This document shows positions 27,573 through 35,183 of a DNA stretch of 64,000 bases, in pieces (positions within the stretch are counted from its first letter, which is position 1; the number at the start of each line of letters is the position of its first letter). The notes beneath the pieces are model-generated. The model saw nothing but the letters and a program-made list of their open reading frames with translations. It ran no database searches and had not been told where the DNA came from. The DNA comes from Kiritimatiellota bacterium (lineage in GTDB: Bacteria; Verrucomicrobiota; Kiritimatiellia; JAAZAB01), in assembly GCA_026398415.1 (NCBI GenBank), contig JAPLSY010000015.1, positions 1 to 64,000 of the forward strand, given 5' to 3'. Position numbers and translations under genes: made by a program.

Positions 27573-28336
27573 TGCTAATGACAACCAATCCCTGGCGCAC
27601 AATAATGATTGGGCTACTCGGGGTGGGATGGCTCACCCTGATTGTTCCGGTTACCGCCCAGGAAGCGGCCCCGGTAGCCCAGGCGGCCCCGTTGGAAACC
27701 ACAGCGGCCAACACTGGCACAACCGCTCCGGCGGTGACGACCGCTCCGGCGGTGACGACCGCTCCGGCGGTGTCAGACGCGAACACCAACCAGGTTACCA
27801 CGGCATCAGTTTCGACACCTGCCATCAAGTTGCTACCGACATCCACTAACATAAGCATACCAGGGATCAACAGTCTGCCGGTCGCGACGAACGCCCCGCC
27901 TCACGATCCGCGCGCCGGAGATACGCCCGGCTGGTGGTTCGAAGCCGCGCTGAAACAGCGCGGGGGCTACCCGGCGTTTCTGGGCGTCCGCTTTGCCGAG
28001 TCCTCGCGCGCCATCATCATCGAGACACCGAACCGCAAGCTAATGGCCGGCCAGCCACTGGTCTATCGCTTGTGGGTGTGTAATGACCTGCCCCAGCCGA
28101 TGGAATTCCGCTTGGAACATGCTGTCCGGAAAGACGAAATTTTCATCAACCACACGAACGCCACGGGTTTTATGGTTAAAGGTTCGGAAGCGCGATTAGT
28201 GGATCGGTTTCAACAAAGCACCGATGCACTGGCACCGGGCACTTATACAATTGACGCCACGCTCCGGGATCAAACCGGCAACCTCCTGCATCACACGAAA
28301 GAAACCGTCGAGCTCACGGCGCCGAAATCACCATAA
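27572..28336 (+). CDS. Exported protein with TAPAVT repeats
   Basis: 254 residues. A signal peptide is predicted (about residues 10-30, IMIGLLGVGWLTLIVPVTAQ). Residues 51-68 are three copies of TAPAVT, encoded by the 18-bp palindromic repeat at 27722-27771. The C-terminal domain (about 115-254: WWFEAALKQRGGYPAFLGVRF..., QPLVYRLWVCNDLPQPMEFRLEHAVRKDEIF...) looks beta-rich, like an immunoglobulin-like or DUF of extracellular proteins, but is not recognised. Its ATG overlaps the stop of the coiled-coil gene, so both are likely made together and may act at the same envelope site. Confidence 0.7.
   Translation: MLMTTNPWRTIMIGLLGVGWLTLIVPVTAQEAAPVAQAAPLETTAANTGTTAPAVTTAPAVTTAPAVSDANTNQVTTASVSTPAIKLLPTSTNISIPGINSLPVATNAPPHDPRAGDTPGWWFEAALKQRGGYPAFLGVRFAESSRAIIIETPNRKLMAGQPLVYRLWVCNDLPQPMEFRLEHAVRKDEIFINHTNATGFMVKGSEARLVDRFQQSTDALAPGTYTIDATLRDQTGNLLHHTKETVELTAPKSP
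27722..27771. repeat. 18-bp palindromic tandem repeat array (3 units), coding
   Basis: ACCGCTCCGGCGGT at 27722, 27740 and 27758, separated by GACG. Arms of 5 bp plus one T-G pair. The CC-containing strand is the coding strand and gives TAPAVT. Confidence 0.9.
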
Positions 28337-28343
28337 AAGGAAA

Positions 28344-28429
28344 ACGGCTCCGGCGGTGATGACCGCTTCAGTGGTAATGACCACTCCAGTGGTAATGGCC
28401 ACTCCGGCGGTGATGACCGTTCCAGTCGC
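28344..28429. repeat. 18-bp palindromic tandem repeat array (5 units), non-coding
   Basis: Units start at 28344, 28362, 28380, 28398 and 28416 with 4-nt spacers GATG/AATG. ACCACTCCAGTGGT at 28380 is a full palindrome that differs from ACCGCTCCAGCGGT by a symmetric pair of changes. The array fills the gap between the exported-protein gene and the small membrane-protein gene. Confidence 0.9.
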
Positions 28430-28453
28430 ATTCCTTTTGCACGGGAGGACCAG

Positions 28454-28786
28454 ATGCTTAATCAAGTATGGCTGTGGTATCAAACCAGCGGATTGAGTCA
28501 TGCCACAATCTCCATACCGGGTATGGAGGCCATTGTCTTGCTCATCCTGCTGACGATCTGCCTGCTGTTCCGCATCACTCGGATCGGCTTGGTGATCGCT
28601 TATATTTTCACATATCACTGGGGCCTGCTTTTCGGCGAGCAGTACTTCGTTGGCGACCCGCGGGTCTATCACGTTTTTCTCGCCAGCTATATCGTATTTG
28701 GAATCCTGGTGCTGACGCTGGTAGTGGTAGCCATGATGATGGCTGCGCGCTCCGGCGATGACGACCACTCCGGTCGACAGGAATAA
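28454..28786 (+). CDS. Small integral membrane protein, unrecognised
   Basis: 110 residues with three predicted membrane segments: about 24-41 (AIVLLILLTICLLFRI), 45-62 (LVIAYIFTYHWGLLFG) and 76-96 (FLASYIVFGILVLTLVVVAMMM). A GGGAGGACCAG ribosome site precedes the ATG. The last residues (ARSGDDDHSGRQE) are encoded by two decayed 18-bp repeat units in register (28746-28777), so the repeat seems to have added the tail. It follows the exported TAPAVT protein in the same direction. No family recognised. Confidence 0.65.
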   Translation: MLNQVWLWYQTSGLSHATISIPGMEAIVLLILLTICLLFRITRIGLVIAYIFTYHWGLLFGEQYFVGDPRVYHVFLASYIVFGILVLTLVVVAMMMAARSGDDDHSGRQE

Positions 28787-28885
28787 GGGATATTACTGCT
28801 CAAGGTAGCCAGAAGCCATAATTCAGAATCCTGACTGCTGACTACTGTATTCTGCTTGCAAAAAGGACTTTTGCAAGCGACTTGG

Positions 28886-29584
28886 TCACTTGGCCTGTTG
28901 GCGAACGAGGGCAAAAAAGCGGTCTTCATATTCCTCAAACAGCCCGTACCGGCGTAGTTTAAGCCCCAAGGGTTTGACCAGCGTTGGATCGCGGCTGGCC
29001 ATCAGAAAGTGGCTTTCGATATCGGCACGCACTCCCTTGGGCACGCCGTTGGCATCCTCCCAGAGCCGATGACGATTGAGGTCCTGGACGTTGCGCGGTA
29101 CGGATTGGCGAATAACATCCATCATGAATTTCAGCAGGCAAACGTCCCACGGATCGTCCACGCCGAGAATGACGCCCGTCAGCGGATCCTTCTTCTCCTG
29201 GGCGCTCTTTTTCACCTGGTCCAGGATTTCCGCCACATTGCCGGTGACCACCTGTTCGCTGATCTCGGTTTTTTGCACCTTGAATCCATACTCCAGCACG
29301 CGCAGGTCCTTGGCGTGCTCCCGCAGCCATTCGATATACTGGTTGGCCTGTTCGCCGAACCCGTCCAGCATTTCGCTGGCATAGCAGCTCGGCGTAATGA
29401 TCTGCGGCTGACGTGACTGAATGGTCCCTTCCCGGACCCGGATGCGATTGACGGAATCCATCAGCTCGCTTACCAGGTGGTAATGCAAACGGGTGGCGCC
29501 GAACGTCTCCAGATAATTGGTCGGCATCACCACCACCTCGGTGTTGTTCACCGCATACCAGAAATTATGGGGCTTGATTTCCAT
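28886..29584 (-). CDS. Conserved-looking protein of unknown function
   Basis: 232 residues, soluble, with no signal peptide. It opens MEIKPHNFWYAVNNTEVVVMPTNYLETFGATRLHYHLVSELMDSVNRIRVREG and includes EYGFKVQKTEISEQVVTGN and ILGVDDPWDVCLLKFMMDVIRQSVPRNVQDLNRHRLWE, followed by a basic C-terminus. Regular codon use and well-formed helices suggest a real gene. I do not recognise the family. It is divergent from the dCMP deaminase gene, with the start codons 133 bp apart. Confidence 0.65.
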   Translation of the reverse strand: MEIKPHNFWYAVNNTEVVVMPTNYLETFGATRLHYHLVSELMDSVNRIRVREGTIQSRQPQIITPSCYASEMLDGFGEQANQYIEWLREHAKDLRVLEYGFKVQKTEISEQVVTGNVAEILDQVKKSAQEKKDPLTGVILGVDDPWDVCLLKFMMDVIRQSVPRNVQDLNRHRLWEDANGVPKGVRADIESHFLMASRDPTLVKPLGLKLRRYGLFEEYEDRFFALVRQQAK

Positions 29585-29682
29585 GTCAACTCTAATTGTC
29601 GCCCTTGCGCGCTCCTTGTCAAGGCTGAAGCATGCTTCCTGGTAAAACCACGGCTACAAGTTATTTTGCGAACATTATGGCC

Positions 29683-29711
29683 TTGATCGGAAATGCCCTG
29701 CGGTCTATCCT
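29683..29711 (+). promoter_or_regulatory. Promoter giving a leaderless dCMP deaminase mRNA
   Basis: TTGATC, 17-nt spacer, TATCCT, then only 6 nt (GCGATT) before ATG 29718. Transcription would start at or next to the A of the start codon, and no ribosome site is present. Confidence 0.5.
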
Positions 29712-29717
29712 GCGATT

Positions 29718-30245
29718 ATGAAACGATCGCTCAAGATTCGTCCCGATTGGGACAATTATTTCATGGACATTGCCCACGTAGTCAAGCGCCGGAGCAACTG
29801 TAGCCGGCGCGACGTTGCGGCCCTCATCGTCAAGGACCGGCGCATCATCTCCACGGGCTACAACGGCACGCCAAGCGGGATCAAGAACTGCTTCGAGGGC
29901 GGGTGCCCCCGCTGTGCCGGCAATACGCCCTCCGGCGAGCGCCTGGGCGAATGCATTTGCGCCCACGCCGAGGAGAACGCCATCATCCAGGCAGCCTGCT
30001 ACGGCGTGGCCCTGCGCGGGGCCACCCTGTACTGCACGGACAGCCCCTGCCTGCTCTGCGCCAAAATGATCGTGACCGCCGGAATCAAGGAAGTGGTGTT
30101 CGAATCGCCTTACCGGTTTAGCGCGCAGGCCGCGCGTTTGTTTAAAACCGCCGGCATCCGCTGTCGGCGGTTTAAGCGTCCGAACGGTGTGGGTCGGAAT
30201 CTTTTTCACACAGAACCACAAAGTCACAAAGCAAAGACGGAATGA
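29718..30245 (+). CDS. Deoxycytidylate (dCMP) deaminase family protein
   Basis: Zinc hydrolase that converts dCMP to dUMP, the precursor of dTMP. 175 residues. RPDWDNYFMDIAHVVKRRSNCSRRDVAALIVKDRRIISTGYNGTPSG at the N-terminus is typical of ComEB-type dCMP deaminases; CICAHAEENAI near 91 has the catalytic His-Ala-Glu and SPCLLCAKMIV near 116 has the two zinc cysteines. The final 20 residues (VGRNLFHTEPQSHKAKTE) are probably a random extension. It is transcribed from a promoter that gives no 5' leader. Confidence 0.9.
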   Translation: MKRSLKIRPDWDNYFMDIAHVVKRRSNCSRRDVAALIVKDRRIISTGYNGTPSGIKNCFEGGCPRCAGNTPSGERLGECICAHAEENAIIQAACYGVALRGATLYCTDSPCLLCAKMIVTAGIKEVVFESPYRFSAQAARLFKTAGIRCRRFKRPNGVGRNLFHTEPQSHKAKTE

Positions 30246-30324
30246 TGAGCAAGGGTGTTAGACTTGTTTTCTTCTTCGCGCCGTTGTGCGAGCATTTCCC
30301 GGTTTCCGATCAACAGGAAACAAC

Positions 30325-31689
30325 CTATCTGAAGAAAACATAGGTTAGCAGAATGAAAATAGGGATGAGAATGGCGCCTGACCAGAGCATATACCCGCCG
30401 AAAGACGGCATTTTAACGCGGGCATGTTCGGCTACGGATTTCACCATGAAATTAGGACCGTTGCCAATATAAGTGATGGCGCCCATAAACACCGTGCCGC
30501 AGGAGATCGCGGCCAGGAGCGATGGAAATTGATCCGCCAAATCGCCCAAATGGATGGCCGATAAATGGTTTTGACTGGCGGCAAGCGTGGCATAGACCAG
30601 ATAGGTTGGCGCGTTGTCCAGGAAACTGCTCAGACCACCGCTCATCCAGAAATAATGCCAGGGCTCCCGCAAGGCCAGCATCTGGCTCTTCGCCTCCAAT
30701 AATGTCAGGGCCGGGATCATGGCGCCGAAAATACCGAAAAACAAGATAGCGACTTCCCCAATCGGCGCGAAGGTGAATTCGTTTTCGTGGCGGATTCTTG
30801 CGGATGTCAGGCGATAAGACGCGCAGGCCAGGACAGCCATCATAATAACCTGAAAAATCTTGGAAGTTATTTCGGCCGCCATTTCGCCCCGGTAGTGGAC
30901 CAGAACCGGGTGGATGCAATAACCCGAAGCCAGGATGACGCCCATTATTCCCAGCAGGAACAGCACGTTGATCCAGCCTTGGATGTGGATTTTTCGCTTG
31001 GCCTGCTTGATTTCGCCGATGAGCGTCTCGCGCATATGGGCTTCCTCCCGGCGAAAATACCAGGCATCAAAAATATAAAAAACGAACAGCAGCAGAAAAT
31101 TGGCCAGCGCCCATTGGGGCGCTAAACGGAGGGTCCAGCCAAAGGGAACACCACGCAGGAATCCCAAATAAAGGGGCGGGTCGCCCAAGGGCGTCAATAG
31201 ACCCCCGCAGTTGCTGACAATGAAGATAAAAAAGATGACGATATGGGCTTTATGCTGGCGCTGGCGGTTGGCCCGGAGCAACGGCCGAATCATGATCATA
31301 CTGGCCCCGGTAGTGCCCAGCAAACTTGCCAGGACCGCGCCGATAGCCAAAAAGATCGTGTTCGTATAAGGGAAACCGGCAAACGCACCGCTTATGTGAA
31401 TCCCACCCGAGATGACGAATAAGGAAGCCAGCAGGGCCAGGAAAGCCGCATATTCAAGATAAGTAATCCAGATTTTATGCATATCGCCGGTGGGAATGAA
31501 ATACAACAGTATTCCGCCAATTGCGCAAACCAGCGCTACCTTGAACTTGTTGAGGTGCTTTTCCCACCAGCATGACGCGGCAGGAAAAAAGGGAAGGATT
31601 GCAATCAACAGGATCAGGCCCACGAAGGGAAGCACGCTCAACAGGGACATTGCGGCGCCTAAATTCTGCCAGTAAGGGAAGGCTTCCAT
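30325..31689 (-). CDS. Sodium:proton antiporter-like membrane transporter
   Basis: 454 residues with about 11-12 membrane helices. TNTIFLAIGAVLASLLGTTGASMIMIRPLLRAN near 108-140 and NCGGLLTPLGDPPLYLGFLRG near 162 are characteristic of the ion-transporter superfamily group of citrate/Na+:H+ (NhaD- or UIT-type) carriers, and SSFLDNAPTYLVYATLA plus MGAITYIGNGPNFMVKSVAE near 400 form the second inverted repeat. These genes are usually annotated as sodium:proton antiporters in PVC bacteria; a carboxylate substrate is also possible. It lies downstream of an NSS transporter gene in the same direction. Confidence 0.8.
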   Translation of the reverse strand: MEAFPYWQNLGAAMSLLSVLPFVGLILLIAILPFFPAASCWWEKHLNKFKVALVCAIGGILLYFIPTGDMHKIWITYLEYAAFLALLASLFVISGGIHISGAFAGFPYTNTIFLAIGAVLASLLGTTGASMIMIRPLLRANRQRQHKAHIVIFFIFIVSNCGGLLTPLGDPPLYLGFLRGVPFGWTLRLAPQWALANFLLLFVFYIFDAWYFRREEAHMRETLIGEIKQAKRKIHIQGWINVLFLLGIMGVILASGYCIHPVLVHYRGEMAAEITSKIFQVIMMAVLACASYRLTSARIRHENEFTFAPIGEVAILFFGIFGAMIPALTLLEAKSQMLALREPWHYFWMSGGLSSFLDNAPTYLVYATLAASQNHLSAIHLGDLADQFPSLLAAISCGTVFMGAITYIGNGPNFMVKSVAEHARVKMPSFGGYMLWSGAILIPIFILLTYVFFR

Positions 31690-31774
31690 ACGGAATCTAA
31701 AAAAAGTTAAAAAGATACACCAGAATTAAAGACAATAAGACAACCGGGATTTCACCTGCGTGCTCCTGACCCTC

Positions 31775-31807
31775 TGCCACCGTGACCCACTTCAGTCAAC
31801 GGTGGCA
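31775..31807. repeat. 9-bp inverted repeat in the antiporter leader region
   Basis: TGCCACCGT (31775-31783) and ACGGTGGCA (31799-31807) surround 15 nt. It lies upstream of the antiporter gene and downstream of the NSS operon, without a T-tract. Function unknown. Confidence 0.6.
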
Positions 31808-31922
31808 TCATGGTATCCTGTTTAATTGGCTTGACAAGCCTGTTTTCGGCCTTGACGGGAAGGAGGGCCATGACCCTCAAAACCCCTTGTTCGCTATTTT
31901 GAAGGTTTGCCCCTGCTTTTTT

Positions 31923-32027
31923 CTATTTCAAGTTCTTTTTCTTGAATATATAAATGACGCAGAAGATCGTCATGCCGAGGATCAAGCCCCAGGACGTAAT
32001 CAGCAATATCCATCCGGCAGGGGTCAT
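31923..32027 (-). CDS. 34-residue MetS-like small membrane subunit
   Basis: A short gene starting at ATG 32027 that overlaps the stop of the NSS transporter gene by 4 nt (ATGA). The peptide starts MTPAGWILLITSWGLILG and has one membrane helix followed by a basic end (KKKNLK). This fits the size and form of small subunits encoded after NSS-family transporters, such as MetS of the MetPS methionine/alanine uptake system of Corynebacterium. It probably stabilises or modulates the neighbouring transporter (inference). The coupling and hydrophobic profile make it a convincing gene. Confidence 0.75.
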   Translation of the reverse strand: MTPAGWILLITSWGLILGMTIFCVIYIFKKKNLK

Positions 32028-33586
32028 AATGGTTCCTCCCGCAAGCGGCGTTTTCGGCGCCAAGCCAATTTAACCAGCACGGCCAGGATAATAAAAATCA
32101 GCGCCAGCCCAATGCGGGTGCACAGCACATAGGGGCGTGACGCCGCCGATACATGCTTCATGAAAATAACCGGAATCCATTCCTGCCAGAGCCACATGCC
32201 GAGGATAAAGAACAGAAAGAGCGGCGTGACGTATTTGATGACCCACTTGTAGAATCGCGGTATACGCAGGGCGGCACCCTGGTGAATCTCGTCCCAGGCC
32301 TTCTCAATGCCGAACACCCAGGCGAACATAACGGTCTCGATCGTGGCAAACACAACCAGGAAAACCGTGCCGCCCCAAAAATCCAGTTCGTCCACCACCC
32401 CCTGGCCCAGAAAAAAAACGGCCGGCTGACAAAGGACGAATGCCACGACGCTGAATATCGCCACGGCTTTTTGCCGGTTAATGTCAAACTCGTCCTCCAT
32501 GAAGGCTACGCATGGCTGGGCCAGGGATACCGACGAAGTAATCCCCGCCAAAAACAGCAGAAAGAACCAGCAGAACCCGAAAAAGGCCGCCCAGGGCAGA
32601 TGGTTCAGCACCAGCGGCATGGTGACAAAACCAAGATTGAAGGTGCCCGATTCGGCAATGGCCTGCATGTCGGTCGGGCCGAAAAACACGAAGGCCGCGG
32701 GAATAATGATACTGCCGCCGAGGATCACTTCGGCGATTTCGTTCGTGCTGGCCGCGCTCAAGCCCGAGAGCACCACATCGTCGCCTTTCGAAAGATAGCT
32801 GGCATAGGTAAGAATGACGCCGATGCCAACGCTGAGCGTAAAGAATATCTGGCCGGCGGCTTCCAGCCAGACCTTGGCCTTGGTGAGCGCCGAGAAATCC
32901 GGGTTCCACAGAAAGCCAAACCCGTTTAAAATGTTCCAGTCCGGATGCGCGGCCATGGGCGCGCCGAGCATTACGACCCGGATCAGCAGGATCAGGGCGC
33001 AGATAAAGAGGGCCGGCATGGCCCAATTGCACAGCCGCGCAATCCCGCCGCGGATGCCATAAAAAAGCACGCCGATGTTGAGCAGGAAAGTAATGCTGAA
33101 AAACACATACGCCCATCCCAGACTTTGAAAAAATGTATTACGCTCCAGTCCCTGGAACCCGCGCAGGAAAGACTGCATGGAGGCCTGGTCGGCCAACGCA
33201 GCATAGTGTCCGCTCAAGGCGAAAAAGCTGTACGCCAGCGTCCAGGATTCAATGAAGGTGTAATAGATAAAGATGACCAGCGGGCCGAAAATACCGATGA
33301 CGCCAAAATATTTGATAAACCGGTTTTTGCGCACCAAGCTGTGGAAGATGCCGGGCGCGGTGCCGTGTTCGAACCCACCGCCGTAGCGTCCCAAGGTCCA
33401 CTCGATCCACATCAGCGGAAGGCCCAGCAGAAGCAAGGACACAAGGTAAGGGATCATGAACGCGCCGCCACCGTTGGCCACCGCCTTGGCGGGAAAGCGC
33501 AGAAAATTGCCCAGCCCGATGGCCGAGCCGGCCACGGCCATGATAATAGCAAGCCGTGACCCCCAACTGTCGCGAACTGCCGGCAT
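32024..33586 (-). CDS. NSS-family sodium-dependent transporter
   Basis: 520 residues from ATG 33586 (GGGAG 5 nt upstream). DSWGSRLAIIMAVAGSAIGLGNFLRFP covers the first membrane helix with the unwound Na+- and substrate-binding motif (AIGLGNFLRFP), followed by NGGGAFMIPYLVSLLLLGLPLMWIEWTLGRYGGG. About 12 helices follow. Family members import amino acids or related molecules by Na+ symport (LeuT fold). It is followed by a 34-residue MetS-like gene. The substrate cannot be told; MetPS-like systems take up methionine and alanine. Confidence 0.93.
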   Translation of the reverse strand: MPAVRDSWGSRLAIIMAVAGSAIGLGNFLRFPAKAVANGGGAFMIPYLVSLLLLGLPLMWIEWTLGRYGGGFEHGTAPGIFHSLVRKNRFIKYFGVIGIFGPLVIFIYYTFIESWTLAYSFFALSGHYAALADQASMQSFLRGFQGLERNTFFQSLGWAYVFFSITFLLNIGVLFYGIRGGIARLCNWAMPALFICALILLIRVVMLGAPMAAHPDWNILNGFGFLWNPDFSALTKAKVWLEAAGQIFFTLSVGIGVILTYASYLSKGDDVVLSGLSAASTNEIAEVILGGSIIIPAAFVFFGPTDMQAIAESGTFNLGFVTMPLVLNHLPWAAFFGFCWFFLLFLAGITSSVSLAQPCVAFMEDEFDINRQKAVAIFSVVAFVLCQPAVFFLGQGVVDELDFWGGTVFLVVFATIETVMFAWVFGIEKAWDEIHQGAALRIPRFYKWVIKYVTPLFLFFILGMWLWQEWIPVIFMKHVSAASRPYVLCTRIGLALIFIILAVLVKLAWRRKRRLREEPL

Positions 33587-33840
33587 GTACTCCCTTGGTT
33601 TGTTTACGCCTTCGGTTCCTTTTGAATTTATACCAAATGGAACCATCTTTTGTCTATCGGAGGATTATATGCCAACCCTTTGCCGGCATCTCAATTTTCT
33701 CGCTTTATCGGCAAACCCCTCTATACTGCTCCTGTTTTCGTTAACGGTCCGCCTCGATTTTTCTGAAAGAACCAGTTTATGCGCAACTTCCTCCATCGCA
33801 ATCCCGTCAACGTCGTGTTCGGCAGGAACACTATCCGCCC

Positions 33841-35076
33841 ATGACCACGCCGGCGCCCAAACGCCTCCCTTCGTTATATCGCCGCGTTGGCAAGGAGGGC
33901 GTCATTTATGCCGCCGCCTTGCTCTTCTGCATGGGGCAAGGTCTTTTGCTGTTGGGCATTGTGTTTCTGGCGAAAACCACGCTCGGCAGCCAGCCCTCCA
34001 CCGTCGGCTGGCTGGTGGGCTTGAACAGTTTGGTCTTTGTGCTGGGCTGCCTGCTGGTACGCCCAGCGGTTACGGCACGGCTTTCACCGCTCCATCAATT
34101 AATGATTGCGACCTTCGGGTCGACCGTCATCTCGGTTTTGCTGATGTGCGTCCGGACTATCGGCGCGGCATTCGTGCTCTTTCCGCTGGTGGGTCTGGCC
34201 GTGATGCTCTTCTGGCCGACCATCGCCGGCTGGCTTTCGACGGGCAAGGAAGGCCCGGCGCTCGCCCGAACACTCGCCTGGTATAACGTGGCGTGGTGCA
34301 CCGGCGCCATTCTCAGTCCGTTTATCTGCGGTTGGTTAAGCGAGGGCTGGACACGCGCACCATTTCTCGCTGCCGCCAGCATCTGTCTGCTGACGGCAGC
34401 CATCGTCGTAGGCGCCAGCCGGTACCTGCCAAGCGAAGCACTCCCACCCCCACCCGCACCGGCACAGACCTTACCATGTCACGCATCGGGCGGCACACTC
34501 TACCGGTACCCCTATTGGGTGGGTGTCCTGGTTACATTTCTCGGCATGAACGTGATCTTAACGGTGTTTCCGATGGCGGCATTAGATCAGTTGCACCTTT
34601 CGAAAACCGCCATCGGCGGAATTCTGCTCGTACGCGCCCTCTTCAACACGATGAGCTTTATGGCATTGGGCCGTGTCTCATTCTGGCATTTCCGCGCCTG
34701 GCCCATGCTGGCGGGACAGGCACTGGGTTGCGTAGTGTTCCTGAGCCTGCCAGGTATCCAGTCGTTCTGGGGTCTCGCGGGGTTATTTGCCCTGTTCGGC
34801 CTCAGCGGGGCAATCAGTTATACCGGCAGCGCGTTTCACGGCGTTTCCGGGAGCACAGATCGCGCCCGGCGCATGGCCATCCATGAAGTTTTGATCTCTT
34901 CGGGTTTCATCATCGGCTCAGTTGGCGGTAGCACTCTTTACCAGGCCGCCTCGATGGCCAGGGTCTATCGGTCATGCGCAGGCCTGATGGCCCTGGCAAT
35001 TGTCGTTCAGGCGGGATTGTGCGTCTGGATCCGCCGCCGGGAAAACGCCGCAACTGTTAGTGATATATACCCTTGA
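33841..35076 (+). CDS. Major facilitator superfamily transporter
   Basis: 411 residues with about 12 hydrophobic segments in two halves separated by a cytoplasmic loop rich in proline (SEALPPPPAPAQTLP, about residues 200-215). GWLVGLNSLVFVLGCLLVRPAV near 60 and GGILLVRALFNTMSFMALGRV near 260 are typical MFS helices. The loop between helices 2 and 3 lacks the classical D-R-x-G-R-[RK] motif. The substrate is unknown; its position 107 bp before a DUF4838 protein suggests oligosaccharide or sugar import (inference). No ribosome site is visible before the ATG. Confidence 0.85.
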   Translation: MTTPAPKRLPSLYRRVGKEGVIYAAALLFCMGQGLLLLGIVFLAKTTLGSQPSTVGWLVGLNSLVFVLGCLLVRPAVTARLSPLHQLMIATFGSTVISVLLMCVRTIGAAFVLFPLVGLAVMLFWPTIAGWLSTGKEGPALARTLAWYNVAWCTGAILSPFICGWLSEGWTRAPFLAAASICLLTAAIVVGASRYLPSEALPPPPAPAQTLPCHASGGTLYRYPYWVGVLVTFLGMNVILTVFPMAALDQLHLSKTAIGGILLVRALFNTMSFMALGRVSFWHFRAWPMLAGQALGCVVFLSLPGIQSFWGLAGLFALFGLSGAISYTGSAFHGVSGSTDRARRMAIHEVLISSGFIIGSVGGSTLYQAASMARVYRSCAGLMALAIVVQAGLCVWIRRRENAATVSDIYP

Positions 35077-35183
35077 CTGTGCCGGAGAAACGGCGATAGA
35101 TTACATTTTAACCCCGCAGAAACGAGGATATCAGGATTACAGTAAAACCTGTTACGAAATCAGGTACAGGAAAGGACTGGGCA

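Noticed and set aside
27029..27602. Two leftward frames opposite the coiled-coil gene with leucine or His/Ala-rich repeats
   Set aside because: They arise from the heptad DNA repeat read backwards; the forward frame has a promoter, ribosome site and membrane anchor.
31690..31922. Riboswitch (cobalamin-like GGTGAAATCC on the leftward strand) before the antiporter gene
   Set aside because: Only a short partial match; no complete conserved core could be traced.
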